DNA of 42,829 bases from Streptomyces odonnellii (GCF_000981895.1 NZ_LATD01000116.1:1-42829), one strand, 5' to 3'; shown: positions 1 to 10,074, numbered from the stretch's first letter. Notes: generated from the letters alone by a model not told the origin. Numbers and translations are program-made.

Positions 1-5
1 GGGTG

Positions 6-50
6 CCCGAGGGGCGGGAGGGCATCCCAGCGCCCCGCCTCTCGGTTTTT
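6..50 (+). terminator. Possible intrinsic terminator of an upstream gene
   Basis: GGGGCG at 11-16 can pair with CGCCCC at 31-36, and CCGAG just before it can pair with CTCGG at 41-45 across a small bulge. A run of five T follows. It would end a plus-strand gene lying left of the window. The stem is interrupted, so this is tentative. Confidence 0.35.
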
Positions 51-119
51 CTCGTTCTTACGGGTTCTGCTGCTGATCTACGGAGTTCTCCCCGCGGAGC
101 CGGTCCTACGAAGCCGGTC

Positions 120-776
120 CTACGAAGTCGACGACCGGTGGCAGATGTACGCCAGGGTGCCCAGCAGCAGCCGGGCCTGGGGCGGGTCGGCGGCGGTGTC
201 CAGCGACGGAGGACGCAGCCAGCGGACCGGACCGAGACCCGGCACCTCCGAGGGCGGCGCCGGCACATGGCTGCCCGGCCCCAGGCCGTGCAGGTCCAGA
301 TCGGCGTCGTCCCAGCCCATCCGGTAGAGCAGCTCAGGCAGTTCGGTCGCGGCGCCGGGCGCGACGAAGAAGTACGTACGGCCCGTCGGCGTCGCCAGGA
401 CCGGGCCCAGCGGCAGCCCCATCCGTTCGAGCCGCACCAGCGCGCGGCAGCCCGCCTGCTCCGCCACGTCGATGATGTCGAAGCCGCGGCCCACCGGCAG
501 CAGCACCGCCGCGCCCGGCGCCCCCGACCAGGCCCGGGTGACCTCGTCCAGCGTGGCGCCCGCCCGGACCTCGGGGCGGAAGTCCAGCGGATGCGCCCCC
601 GGCGCCGCGCAGTCCGCCGCGCCGCAGGAGCACCGGCCGCCCGCGGCGCGCGCCCCCGGCACGACGTCCCAGCCCCAGAGCCCGGTGTACTCCGCCACCG
701 CGGTGCACTCTGTCGCGCGGCCGCGGCGCCGTGAGCCGGACCGCATCTCCCGGATGCCGCCGATCGTGAAGCCCAT
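120..776 (-). CDS. Bifunctional DNA primase/polymerase-like protein (prim-pol N-terminal domain)
   Basis: A 218-residue soluble protein. The N-terminal stretch (AVAEYTGLWGWDVVPGARA, then a Cys/His cluster CSCGAADC and PGAHP) resembles the N-terminal domain of bifunctional DNA primase/polymerase proteins from actinobacteria and their plasmids. No helicase domain follows, so it is a stand-alone small version and primase activity is unproven. The ATG at 774-776 has a GGAGGGGG ribosome site just upstream. A later ATG at residue 11 is possible but lacks one. The gene is divergent from nsdA, and I recall the same neighbour in other Streptomyces. Family assignment is fairly sure; biochemical function is inference. 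Confidence 0.8.
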   Translation of the reverse strand: MGFTIGGIREMRSGSRRRGRATECTAVAEYTGLWGWDVVPGARAAGGRCSCGAADCAAPGAHPLDFRPEVRAGATLDEVTRAWSGAPGAAVLLPVGRGFDIIDVAEQAGCRALVRLERMGLPLGPVLATPTGRTYFFVAPGAATELPELLYRMGWDDADLDLHGLGPGSHVPAPPSEVPGLGPVRWLRPPSLDTAADPPQARLLLGTLAYICHRSSTS

Positions 777-1203
777 GCCCCCTCCAACGGGTCGTACTCA
801 CCGGTGGTTACGTCTCGCAGTCTGCCCGTGACACTCCGTCGCCACCGGGGCGGTACGGGCGGCGCCAAGGGGCACTCGGGGGAGTGCGCCCGGCAGCGCG
901 CGCCCCGGCGTGCGACGTTCCGCCCGCCGCTGATCATTGTGTGTCAAGTGAATCGCGCCCCGTCATAGGCGAGTTCATTCGAAGGGGTGGCGAATGGTGG
1001 CGTTTGTGGAATCACCCTCGCTGGACGGGTGATCGTAGGATTACTTTCAGTGCACGGACCGTGGGGAAATCCACACGCGTGGGTATGCCGGGGGCATCCC
1101 GGTTTCCTGTTCGACGGGGCTCAACCCCGGGACAGGCGGCCGCGATTCACGGCATTCTGGTACCGGTTCGCGCGACAGGGCTTCAGCGGATGGGGGCGTT
1201 CCA
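777..1203. other. Divergent intergenic region upstream of nsdA
   Basis: No gene is supported in these 427 bases. It carries the ribosome site of the minus-strand gene, an inverted repeat beside a TAGGAT hexamer (listed separately), and short hairpins in the presumed nsdA leader: ATGCC-GGG-GGCAT near 1086-1098 and a GGGG/CCCC stem near 1119-1131. Confidence 0.6.
1011..1041 (+). promoter_or_regulatory. Candidate nsdA promoter with adjacent inverted repeat
   Basis: TAGGAT at 1036-1041 fits the Streptomyces -10 consensus. Directly upstream is a perfect 7-bp inverted repeat, ATCACCC (1011-1017) and GGGTGAT (1027-1033), with a 9-base spacer. It covers the place where a -35 box would sit, and no good -35 is visible. 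That arrangement suits a repressor or activator site. The bound protein is unknown. Confidence 0.4.
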
Positions 1204-2682
1204 GTGGGCGGCAGCGGCGCAGGCGGTACGAATACCGGCAAGCGTCCGAATGGGCATCTCGCCTCGTGGTTCGTGCGCAGCGGCTGGTCGAAGGGCGAGC
1301 TGGCGCGTCAAGTCAACCGCAGGGCGCGCCAGATGGGCGCGCACCACATCAGTACGGACACCTCGCGGGTGCGCCGCTGGCTCGACGGCGAGCAGCCACG
1401 CGAACCGATCCCGCGCATTCTCTCCGAGCTGTTCTCCGAGCGATTCGGTTCGGTCGTGAGTATCGAGGACCTCGGGCTGCGCACCGCGCACCAGTCGCCC
1501 TCGGTCTCGGGCGTCGATCTGCCCTGGGCGGGACCGCAGACCGTGGCCCTGATCAGTGAGTTCTCACGGAGCGATCTGATGCTGGCGCGGCGCGGCTTCC
1601 TCGGGACCTCGCTGGCGCTGGCCGCGGGCCCCGCCCTGGTCGAGCCCATGCAGCGCTGGCTGGTGCCCATCCCCTCGGGTGATCCGGGCGGCCCCGGGAT
1701 CGAGCCCGTACCCTCGCAACGGCCGTCCAAGCTCTCCGGGCCCGAGCTGGAGCTGCTGGAGTCGACCACCGCGATGTTCCGGCAGTGGGACGCGCAGTGC
1801 GGCGGCGGTCTGCGGCGCAAGGCGGTCGTCGGCCAACTCCACGAGGTCACCGACCTGCTCCAGGAGACACAGCCCGAGGCCACCGCGCGACGGCTCTTCC
1901 GGTGCGCGGCCGAGCTGGCGGAGCTGGCCGGCTGGATGAGCTATGACGTCGGTCTCCAGCCCAATGCCCAGAAATACTTCGTCCTGGCCCTGCACGCGGC
2001 GAAAGAAGCGGGGGACAAGCCGCTCGGCTCGTACATCCTCTCGTCCATGAGCCGCCAGATGATCCATCTGGGCCGGCCCGACGACGCGCTGGAGCTGATC
2101 CATCTCGCGCAGTACGGGAGCCGCGGCTGCGCCACGCCCCGGACCCAGGCCATGCTGTATGCGATGGAGGCACGCGCGTACGCAAACACCGGACAGCCCG
2201 GAAAGTGCAAGCGGGCGGTGAGAATGGCCGAGGACGCGTTCTCCGACGCGGGGCTCGACAGCGAGCCGGAGCCCGACTGGATCCGCTTCTTCACCGAGGC
2301 CGAGCTCAACGCGGAGAACGCCCACTCGTACCGCGATCTGGCCTATGTCGCAGGCCGCAGCCCCACCTACGCCTCCCTCGCCGAACCGCTGATGCGGCGC
2401 GCCGTCGACCTGTTCGAGAAGGACGACGAGCACCAGCGGTCGTACGCGCTGAACCTGATCGGCATGGCCACCGTCCATCTCCTCAAGAAGGAGCCCGAGC
2501 AGTCCACGGCCCTGGCCCAGAAGGCGCTGAAGGTGGCGCGCAAGGTGCGCTCCGAGCGGGTGAACACCCGGCTGCGCAAGACCGTGGACACCGCCGCCAG
2601 GGACTTCGGCGATGTCGCCGGGGTCGCCGAACTCACCGATCTGCTCACCGCCCAGCTTCCCGAATCCGCCGAAGCCGTCTGA
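1204..2682 (+). CDS. nsdA: NsdA, TPR-containing negative regulator of sporulation and antibiotic production
   Basis: 492 residues with a GTG start behind a GGGGG ribosome site. The N-terminus carries a helix-turn-helix-like stretch (SGWSKGELARQVNRRA) and a very conserved block around HHISTDTSRVRRWLDGEQ. A twin-arginine-like segment RRGFLGTSLALAAG lies near residues 129-142. It is internal, so it is unlikely to be a true export signal. The C-terminal two thirds are helical with TPR-type repeats (for example KYFVLALHAAKEAGD and YALNLIGMATVHL). NsdA of S. coelicolor is known to repress aerial development and antibiotic output; its biochemical mechanism is not established. Length and sequence agree with orthologues as I remember them. 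Confidence 0.92.
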   Translation: MGGSGAGGTNTGKRPNGHLASWFVRSGWSKGELARQVNRRARQMGAHHISTDTSRVRRWLDGEQPREPIPRILSELFSERFGSVVSIEDLGLRTAHQSPSVSGVDLPWAGPQTVALISEFSRSDLMLARRGFLGTSLALAAGPALVEPMQRWLVPIPSGDPGGPGIEPVPSQRPSKLSGPELELLESTTAMFRQWDAQCGGGLRRKAVVGQLHEVTDLLQETQPEATARRLFRCAAELAELAGWMSYDVGLQPNAQKYFVLALHAAKEAGDKPLGSYILSSMSRQMIHLGRPDDALELIHLAQYGSRGCATPRTQAMLYAMEARAYANTGQPGKCKRAVRMAEDAFSDAGLDSEPEPDWIRFFTEAELNAENAHSYRDLAYVAGRSPTYASLAEPLMRRAVDLFEKDDEHQRSYALNLIGMATVHLLKKEPEQSTALAQKALKVARKVRSERVNTRLRKTVDTAARDFGDVAGVAELTDLLTAQLPESAEAV

Positions 2683-2685
2683 GCC

Positions 2686-2705
2686 GGCGGGCCCCCGTGC
2701 CCGCC
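2686..2705 (+). terminator. Hairpin after nsdA
   Basis: GGCGGGC (2686-2692) and GCCCGCC (2699-2705) form a perfect 7-bp stem with a 6-base loop, starting 3 bases after the nsdA stop. There is no T run, as is common in Streptomyces terminators. Confidence 0.5.
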
Positions 2706-2851
2706 TCCGGAACCCCGGCCGCGGCCGTCACCCCGTACAGTCCGACACGGCTCCCCCGCCGCCAGGTCAGCAGGGTGCGGGCCGCGGCCGGTTTCCGATG
2801 TCCGCAGAGGGTGTCCAGGGCCGCCGCGGAGATCCGGTGGTTCATCGGCTC

Positions 2852-2887
2852 GTAACACGGGTGACGCCTTCGTCACGGGTGTGAAAC
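2852..2887 (+). promoter_or_regulatory. Tandem GlnR-type operator upstream of amtB
   Basis: Two copies of the pattern GTnAC-n6-GaAAC follow each other: GTAAC-acgggt-GACGC (2852-2867) and GTCAC-gggtgt-GAAAC (2872-2887), separated by four bases. The second is a full match to the GlnR consensus and the first has a weaker right half. GlnR controls amtB-glnK-glnD in S. coelicolor, so nitrogen regulation of this operon is a strong inference. The core promoter must lie between here and the start near 2994; TACCTT at 2945-2950 is one candidate -10. Confidence 0.8.
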
Positions 2888-2993
2888 ATCGAGCGGCACT
2901 GGCCGAAACCGCGTTGCGCCAATCTCCTCAGCACAGTCGGCCCATACCTTGAGCATCCGCACGGGCCGTTCCGACCGCGAGGAGACGCTGGCC

Positions 2994-4618
<1,625 letters not shown>

Positions 4619-4657
4619 TGACCTGCCGGTCGCGGCACTAGAGACGGGAACGACTGG

Positions 4658-7108
4658 GTGACGAGCCTCGAAGAGACGACCGGCCGGGCGGACTCGGGAC
4701 CCAGCGGGTACGCGGCGGCACGGCTGCGCCTTCTCCAGGAGAAGGCCCAGCCGGGGCCGCCGCGCCGGGCCGCCCTGGCGCGGCTCACCGACGACTGGCT
4801 GAACGCGCTGTTCGGCACCGCCGCCCAGGAGGCCGGGGTGCGCGGCGCGGCCCTGGTCGCGGTCGGCGGATACGGACGCGGCGAGCTGTCGCCGCGCAGC
4901 GACCTCGATCTGCTCCTCCTGCACGACGGCAAGGCGGGACCCGGCGCCATCGCCGCCCTCGCCGACCGGATCTGGTACCCGGTCTGGGACCTCGGGCTCG
5001 CCCTCGACCACTCCGTACGCACCCCCGCCGACGTACGGAAGACCGCGGCCGAGGACCTCAAGGTGCAGCTCGGACTTCTCGACGCCCGGCATGTCGCCGG
5101 TGATCTGGGCCTGGTCACCGGGGTGCGGACCGCGGTCCTCGCCGACTGGCGCAACAGCGCGCCCAAGCGCCTGCCCGCCCTCGACGAGCTGTGCCGGGAG
5201 CGCGCCGAGCGCCAGGGCGAACTGCAGTATCTGCTGGAGCCCGACCTCAAGGAGGCCAGGGGAGGTCTGCGCGACGCCACCGCCCTGCGCGCCGTCGCCG
5301 CGTCCTGGCTCGCGGACGCGCCCCGCGAAGGGCTCGCCGACGCCCGCCGCGCGCTCCTCGACGTACGGGACGCCCTCCATCTGACCACCGGCCGCGCCAC
5401 CGACCGGCTCGCCCTCCAGGAACAGGACCCGGTCGCCGAGGAACTCGGCCTGCTCGACGCCGATGTCCTGCTGCGCCAGGTGTACGAAGCCGCGCGCACC
5501 GTCTCGTACGCCTCGGACGTCACCTGGCGCGAGGTCAACCGGGTGCTGCGGTCCCGGTCCGTACGCCCACGGCTGCGCGCCATGCTCGGCAGCAGGCCCG
5601 CCCCGGAGCGCACCCCGCTCGCCGACGGTGTCGTCGAGATGGACGGCGAGGCCGTTCTCGCCCGTACGGCCCGCCCGGAGCGCGACCCCGTACTGCCCCT
5701 GCGCGCCGCCGCCGCCGCGGCCCAGGCGGGACTTCCGGTCTCCCTGCACGCCGTACGGCATCTCGCCGCCGCCGCGAAACCGCTGCCGGTGCCCTGGCCC
5801 GCCGAGGCCCGCGAGGAACTCGTCACGCTGCTCGGCGCCGGCGAGGCCACCGTCCCCGTGTGGGAGGCCCTCGAAGCCGAAGGACTGATCACCCAGCTCC
5901 TGCCCGACTGGGAGCGGGTCCGCTGCCGCCCCCAGCGCAACGCCGTGCACACCTGGACCGTAGACCGCCATCTCGTCGAGACCGCCGTGCAGGCCTCCTC
6001 GCTCACCCGCCGGGTGAGCCGCCCCGACCTGCTGCTCGTCTGCGCCCTGCTGCACGACATCGGCAAGGGCTGGCCCGGCGACCACTCCGTGGCCGGCGAG
6101 GTCATCGCCCGCGATGTGGCCGCGCGGATCGGCTTCGACCACGAGGACATGGGCGTCATCGCCACGGTCGTACGCCACCACCTCCTGCTCATCGACACCG
6201 CGACCCGGCGCGATCTGGACGACCCCGCGACCGTCGCCTCGGTCGCCGCCCGCATCGGTTCGGTCACCACCCTGGAACTGCTGCACGCCCTCACCGAGGC
6301 CGACGCGCTCGCCACCGGGCCCGCCGCCTGGTCGTCCTGGCGTGCCTCGCTCGTCGGCGATCTCGCCGCGCGGGTCGCCGCCGTCCTCGAGGGCGACGCC
6401 CCCGCCGAGCCCGAACCCGCCGCGCCCAGTGCCGAACAGGAGCGGCTCGCCGTGGAGGCGCTGCGTACGGGCGGTCCGGTCCTCGCGCTGCACGCCCAGC
6501 CCGAGCCCCCGCTGGAGGACGGCGCGCCGGAACCGGTCGGCGTCGAACTGCTCATCGCCACGCCCGACCGGCCGGGAGTCCTTCCCGCGGCGGCGGGGGT
6601 GCTCGCCCTGCACCGGCTCACCGTACGGGCGGCCGATCTGCGCGCCGTCGAACTGCCCACGGAGCTGGGCGGCACCACCGATGTGCTGCTGCTGAGCTGG
6701 CGGGTCGCCGCCGAGTACGGCTCGCTCCCGCAGGCCACCCGGCTCCGCGCCGATCTCGTACGCGCCCTGGACGGCTCACTCGACATCCCGGCCAGGCTCG
6801 CCGAGCGTGAGGCCGCCTACCCGCGGCGCCGGGGTGTGCAGGCGCCGCCGCCCCGGGTGACGGTCGCGCCGACCGCCTCGCAGCTCGCCACGGTCATCGA
6901 GGTCCGTGCCCAGGACGCGCCGGGGCTGCTGCACCGGATCGGCCGCGCCCTGGAGGAGGCGGCGGTACGGGTGCGCAGCGCGCATGTCTCGACGCTCGGC
7001 GCGAACGCCGTGGATACCGTCTATGTCACCCGCGCCGACGGCTCCCCGCTTCCCGAGCCGGACGCGACGGCCCTGGCACAGGCACTGGAGGACGTGTTGC
7101 GTGGGTAA
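4658..7108 (+). CDS. glnD: PII nucleotidyltransferase GlnD
   Basis: 816 residues in the family order. The nucleotidyltransferase motif VGGYGRGELSPRSDLDLLLL lies near residues 68-87 with the GG and DxD residues. An HD phosphohydrolase domain has ALLHDIGKG near residue 465. Two C-terminal ACT domains begin near residues 627 (LLIATPDRPGVLP) and 746 (IEVRAQDAPGLLH) and are expected to sense glutamine. It modifies and de-modifies GlnK Tyr51. The GTG start at 4658 has only a modest ribosome site, and translation probably benefits from coupling to glnK. Third gene of the nitrogen operon. Confidence 0.94.
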   Translation: MTSLEETTGRADSGPSGYAAARLRLLQEKAQPGPPRRAALARLTDDWLNALFGTAAQEAGVRGAALVAVGGYGRGELSPRSDLDLLLLHDGKAGPGAIAALADRIWYPVWDLGLALDHSVRTPADVRKTAAEDLKVQLGLLDARHVAGDLGLVTGVRTAVLADWRNSAPKRLPALDELCRERAERQGELQYLLEPDLKEARGGLRDATALRAVAASWLADAPREGLADARRALLDVRDALHLTTGRATDRLALQEQDPVAEELGLLDADVLLRQVYEAARTVSYASDVTWREVNRVLRSRSVRPRLRAMLGSRPAPERTPLADGVVEMDGEAVLARTARPERDPVLPLRAAAAAAQAGLPVSLHAVRHLAAAAKPLPVPWPAEAREELVTLLGAGEATVPVWEALEAEGLITQLLPDWERVRCRPQRNAVHTWTVDRHLVETAVQASSLTRRVSRPDLLLVCALLHDIGKGWPGDHSVAGEVIARDVAARIGFDHEDMGVIATVVRHHLLLIDTATRRDLDDPATVASVAARIGSVTTLELLHALTEADALATGPAAWSSWRASLVGDLAARVAAVLEGDAPAEPEPAAPSAEQERLAVEALRTGGPVLALHAQPEPPLEDGAPEPVGVELLIATPDRPGVLPAAAGVLALHRLTVRAADLRAVELPTELGGTTDVLLLSWRVAAEYGSLPQATRLRADLVRALDGSLDIPARLAEREAAYPRRRGVQAPPPRVTVAPTASQLATVIEVRAQDAPGLLHRIGRALEEAAVRVRSAHVSTLGANAVDTVYVTRADGSPLPEPDATALAQALEDVLRG

Positions 7109-7204
7109 CCGTGCGTGCGCGTGATCGTTGTTTCGGACGTCGACGCCGCGCATGCAGGGATGTTCCACCCAGTCAGCAGATCCTCAAGATCGCTAACGAA
7201 CGAT

Positions 7205-7281
7205 CCCCGCGAATGCGGGGCCGCAAGCCGGCAAGAAGGCCTCGTCCGGGTATTTCCATCGGGCTGGGGCCTTCCTGTTTG
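7205..7281 (+). terminator. Two stem-loops between glnD and ffh
   Basis: CCCCGC-gaat-GCGGGG (7205-7220) is a perfect 6-bp hairpin. A longer one follows: CAAGAAGGCC (7232-7241) pairs with GGCCTTCCTG (7268-7277) over nine of ten positions and is followed by TTT. The second is a good terminator for the amtB operon. Either could also be part of the ffh leader. Confidence 0.5.
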
Positions 7282-7343
7282 CCCGGCCGGATACTCTGGA
7301 GAGCAATTCACTTCGCCCCCGACCCTGAGGACCCACGAGCGCT

Positions 7344-8900
7344 GTGTTCGATACCCTCTCCGATCGCCTCTCAGCGACTTTCAAGACCCTTCGCGGCAAG
7401 GGGCGGCTGTCCGAGGCGGACATCGACGCCACCGCGCGCGAGATCCGTATCGCCCTCCTCGAAGCGGATGTCGCACTGCCTGTCGTCCGCGCCTTCATCG
7501 CGAATCTCAAGGAACGGGCTCGCGGTGCCGAGGTCTCCCAGGCGCTGAATCCAGCCCAACAGGTCCTCAAGATCGTCAATGAGGAACTGGTCGGCATCCT
7601 CGGCGGTGAGACCCGGGTCCTGCGCTTCGCCAAGCAGCCGCCCACCGTGATCATGCTCGCCGGCCTCCAGGGCGCGGGCAAGACCACCCTCGCCGGAAAG
7701 CTGGGCCTCTGGCTCAAGGGCCAGGGCCATACGCCGCTGCTCGTCGCCGCCGACCTCCAGCGCCCCAACGCCGTCAACCAGCTCTCCGTCGTCGCCGACC
7801 GCGCGGGTGTCGCCGTGTACGCGCCGGAGCCGGGCAACGGCGTCGGCGACCCGGTCACGGTCGCCAGGGACTCGATCGAGTACGCGAAGACCAAGCTGCA
7901 CGACGTGGTGATCGTCGACACCGCGGGCCGCCTCGGTATCGACCAGGAGCTGATGAAGCAGGCCGCGGACATCCGCGACGCCGTCAGCCCCGACGAGGTG
8001 CTCTTCGTCGTCGACGCGATGATCGGCCAGGACGCGGTCAACACCGCGGAGGCGTTCCGCGACGGGGTCGGCTTCGACGGTGTCGTCCTCTCCAAGCTGG
8101 ACGGTGACGCCCGGGGCGGCGCGGCCCTGTCGATCGCGCATGTCACCGGCAAGCAGATCATGTTCGCGTCCAACGGCGAGAAGCTGGAGGACTTTGACGC
8201 CTTCCACCCGGACCGTATGGCGTCCCGCATCCTCGACATGGGTGACCTGCTCACCCTGATCGAGCAGGCGGAGAAGACCTTCAGCCAGGCCGAGGCCGAG
8301 AAGATGGCCTCCAAGCTGGCGAGCAGCAAGGGCGGCAAGGACTTCACGCTCGACGACTTCCTGGCGCAGATGGAGCAGGTCAGGAAGATGGGCAGCATCA
8401 GCAAGCTGCTCGGGATGCTGCCCGGCATGGGGCAGATCAAGGACCAGATCAACAACATCGACGAGCGGGACGTGGACCGTACCGCCGCGATCATCAAGTC
8501 CATGACCCCCGGCGAGCGCAACGACCCGGTCATCATCAACGGCTCGCGCCGGGCCCGTATCGCGCGGGGTTCCGGGGTCGAGGTCAGCGCGGTCAAGAAT
8601 CTGGTGGAGCGGTTCTTCGAGGCCCGCAAGATGATGTCGCGGATGGCTCAGGGCGGCGGGATGCCGGGAATGCCCGGGGTGCCAGGAATGGGTGGCGGCC
8701 CCGGCCGTGCGAAGAAGAAGCAGAAGCCGGCCAAGGGCAAGCAGCGGTCCGGGAACCCGATGAAGCGGAAGGCCGAGGAGCAGGCGGCTGCGGCACGGCG
8801 CGAGGAGGCGGCGCAGGCGGGCGGGGCGTTCGGACTGCCGGCCGGGGACCAGGGCAAGGACTTCGAACTGCCGGACGAGTTCAAGAAGTTCATGAGCTGA
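7344..8900 (+). CDS. ffh: Signal recognition particle protein Ffh (SRP54)
   Basis: 518 residues. The GTPase of the signal recognition particle: it binds signal sequences and 4.5S RNA and delivers ribosomes to FtsY at the membrane. An N domain is followed by the G domain with P-loop GLQGAGKTT (near residue 107), DTAGRLG and SKLDGDARGG. The methionine-rich M domain includes GMLPGMGQIK and the RNA-binding region ending in ARKMMSRMAQ. A Gly/Met tract and a Lys-rich tail (RAKKKQKPAKGKQR) extend beyond the core, as in other actinobacteria. GTG start with a weak GAGG 13 bases upstream. The 4.5S RNA gene is not in this window. Confidence 0.96.
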   Translation: MFDTLSDRLSATFKTLRGKGRLSEADIDATAREIRIALLEADVALPVVRAFIANLKERARGAEVSQALNPAQQVLKIVNEELVGILGGETRVLRFAKQPPTVIMLAGLQGAGKTTLAGKLGLWLKGQGHTPLLVAADLQRPNAVNQLSVVADRAGVAVYAPEPGNGVGDPVTVARDSIEYAKTKLHDVVIVDTAGRLGIDQELMKQAADIRDAVSPDEVLFVVDAMIGQDAVNTAEAFRDGVGFDGVVLSKLDGDARGGAALSIAHVTGKQIMFASNGEKLEDFDAFHPDRMASRILDMGDLLTLIEQAEKTFSQAEAEKMASKLASSKGGKDFTLDDFLAQMEQVRKMGSISKLLGMLPGMGQIKDQINNIDERDVDRTAAIIKSMTPGERNDPVIINGSRRARIARGSGVEVSAVKNLVERFFEARKMMSRMAQGGGMPGMPGVPGMGGGPGRAKKKQKPAKGKQRSGNPMKRKAEEQAAAARREEAAQAGGAFGLPAGDQGKDFELPDEFKKFMS

Positions 8901-8923
8901 CCGGCCCCGCGATGGACCTGCGG

Positions 8924-8940
8924 CCGGCCTCGCGGGCCGG
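8924..8940 (+). terminator. Hairpin downstream of ffh
   Basis: CCGGCC (8924-8929) and GGCCGG (8935-8940) form a 6-bp stem with a TCGCG loop, 23 bases after the ffh stop. No T run. It is one of several GC-rich stems here, so the exact termination point is uncertain. Confidence 0.35.
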
Positions 8941-9028
8941 GTTCGCGGGCCTACGGGTTCCGCGCGGCTCAGTCGGCTGCGCCACCGTCTCCCGACTGAA
9001 GTCCGCGCCCATCATGTCGTCGGACGAT

Positions 9029-9055
9029 CGGACAGTAACCAGGATTCTGTATTCT
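9029..9055. promoter_or_regulatory. Downstream copy of the YhfZ-associated operator-like element
   Basis: A 27-base element beginning CGGACAGTAACCAGGAT. It matches 23 of 27 positions of the element at 10046-10072, in the same orientation. It lies 47 bases beyond the stop of the minus-strand regulator gene. The dyad symmetry is weaker in this copy. No plus-strand gene starts nearby that it would obviously control. Confidence 0.45.
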
Positions 9056-9102
9056 TAGTCGCGCCCTGAGTCCTCCGTACAGCTCCTCCGATGTCCGCGG
9101 GC

Positions 9103-10041
9103 TCAGTACGAGGGGGTGCGCACACCGTTCAGTACCTCGGTCTGGAGCGTGGTGACGACGGACAGGTCGAGGGAATCCCGTACGGCCTCCAGCGCCTTGG
9201 CGCCCTCGGTTCTGCCGATGATCGCCGCATGCGAGTTGCGCAGCGCCAGATCGCGGGTGACGTCGTCGCCCAGCGGCAGCACATCCACCCCCGGCCCGAG
9301 CCGGCCCTGTGCCTCGTCCAGGTTCCAGACGGTCGCGTCGGCCAGATCGTCTTCGAACAGTTCACGGAGCTGCATGTACGAGGCCTCCACCCAGGTGATG
9401 TCGTCGCGCCCGGCGAACGCGCGCTCGGCGAGCATGCGCTGGTCCTCCGAGGCGTGGTCGACGGCGACCCGCAGCCCCGGGGTGTCCGGCGAGGAGCCGT
9501 GCCGCAGCAGGAGCCCGTGCGCCCCGACGTAGGTGGCGGGTCCGAGATCCGCCACCAGTTCGACCGGATGCTCCTCGATCAGCCGGTCGGCCGCGAAGCG
9601 CGAGAGCACCACCAGATCGACCTTGCCGTCGAGCAGAGCGGTGGTACGGGCACCCGCGCCCCGCATGAACGTGATCGCGAAGGGCGCCCCGGCCTCCTCG
9701 AAGGCGGCGCGCAGCCCCGTGGCGAGCCCCTCGTACCGACGGGAGTACGGCAACGGCATCGCGGCCAGCAGTGTGCCGAGCCCGGAGAGCCGCCACAGCG
9801 TCGAGCGGTCGGAGCGGACGAGGAAGGTGCCGAGATGGCCCCGGGCGGTCGTCTCGACGGCCCCGGCGCTCTCCAGAAGCCGGAGCGCTGCCTGCACCGT
9901 CCCGTTCCCGACCCCCAGCTCCGCCGCGAAGTCACGGACCCGGGGCAGCCGGGTGTCCGGTTCGTGGTTCAGCAGCAGCACGGCGAGCTGTCGTGCCGCC
10001 AGGCCATTACGGGTCAGAAAACGCTCGTCCAGGCCGGTCAC
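9103..10041 (-). CDS. yhfZ: YhfZ-family transcriptional regulator (GntR-like HTH plus periplasmic-binding-like effector domain)
   Basis: 312 residues from GTG 10041. The N-terminal winged helix (TRLPRVRDFAAELGVGNGTV, AALRLLESAGAV) precedes an effector domain of the periplasmic-binding type. Blocks match E. coli YhfZ as I remember it: AMPLPYSRRYEGLATGL, GPATYVGAHGLLLRHG, DHASEDQRML and a C-terminal PSY. E. coli yhfZ closes the yhfSTUWXYZ operon, whose physiological role is not settled. Here no yhf genes accompany it. No ribosome site precedes the GTG, so the transcript may have a very short leader. The open frame continues upstream to 10440 but that part is basic, low-complexity and not YhfZ-like. 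A 24-base palindrome-like element lies just ahead of the start, suggesting autoregulation. The ligand is unknown. Confidence 0.88.
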   Translation of the reverse strand: MTGLDERFLTRNGLAARQLAVLLLNHEPDTRLPRVRDFAAELGVGNGTVQAALRLLESAGAVETTARGHLGTFLVRSDRSTLWRLSGLGTLLAAMPLPYSRRYEGLATGLRAAFEEAGAPFAITFMRGAGARTTALLDGKVDLVVLSRFAADRLIEEHPVELVADLGPATYVGAHGLLLRHGSSPDTPGLRVAVDHASEDQRMLAERAFAGRDDITWVEASYMQLRELFEDDLADATVWNLDEAQGRLGPGVDVLPLGDDVTRDLALRNSHAAIIGRTEGAKALEAVRDSLDLSVVTTLQTEVLNGVRTPSY

Positions 10042-10045
10042 GGAA

Positions 10046-10074
10046 CGGACAGTAAACAGGATCCTGGATACTGG
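10046..10074. promoter_or_regulatory. Palindromic operator-like element at the yhfZ start
   Basis: CAGTAaaCAGGATCCTGgaTACTG (24 bases, 10050-10073) reads the same on both strands except for two positions in each arm. In more detail, outer arms CAGTA/TACTG flank the core CAGGATCCTG. It lies within 10 to 35 bases upstream of the yhfZ start and its CAGGAT could act as the -10 on the minus strand. This is the best candidate operator for YhfZ itself. Confidence 0.6.

Noticed and set aside
7109..7343. 4.5S (SRP) RNA gene next to ffh
   Set aside because: The hairpins here lack the GGAA tetraloop helix of SRP RNA.
9029..10072. The repeated 27-base element as ends of a mobile unit or attachment sites
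   Set aside because: There is no transposase or integrase between the copies, and the upstream copy sits exactly at the promoter and is palindromic, so an operator is the simpler reading.
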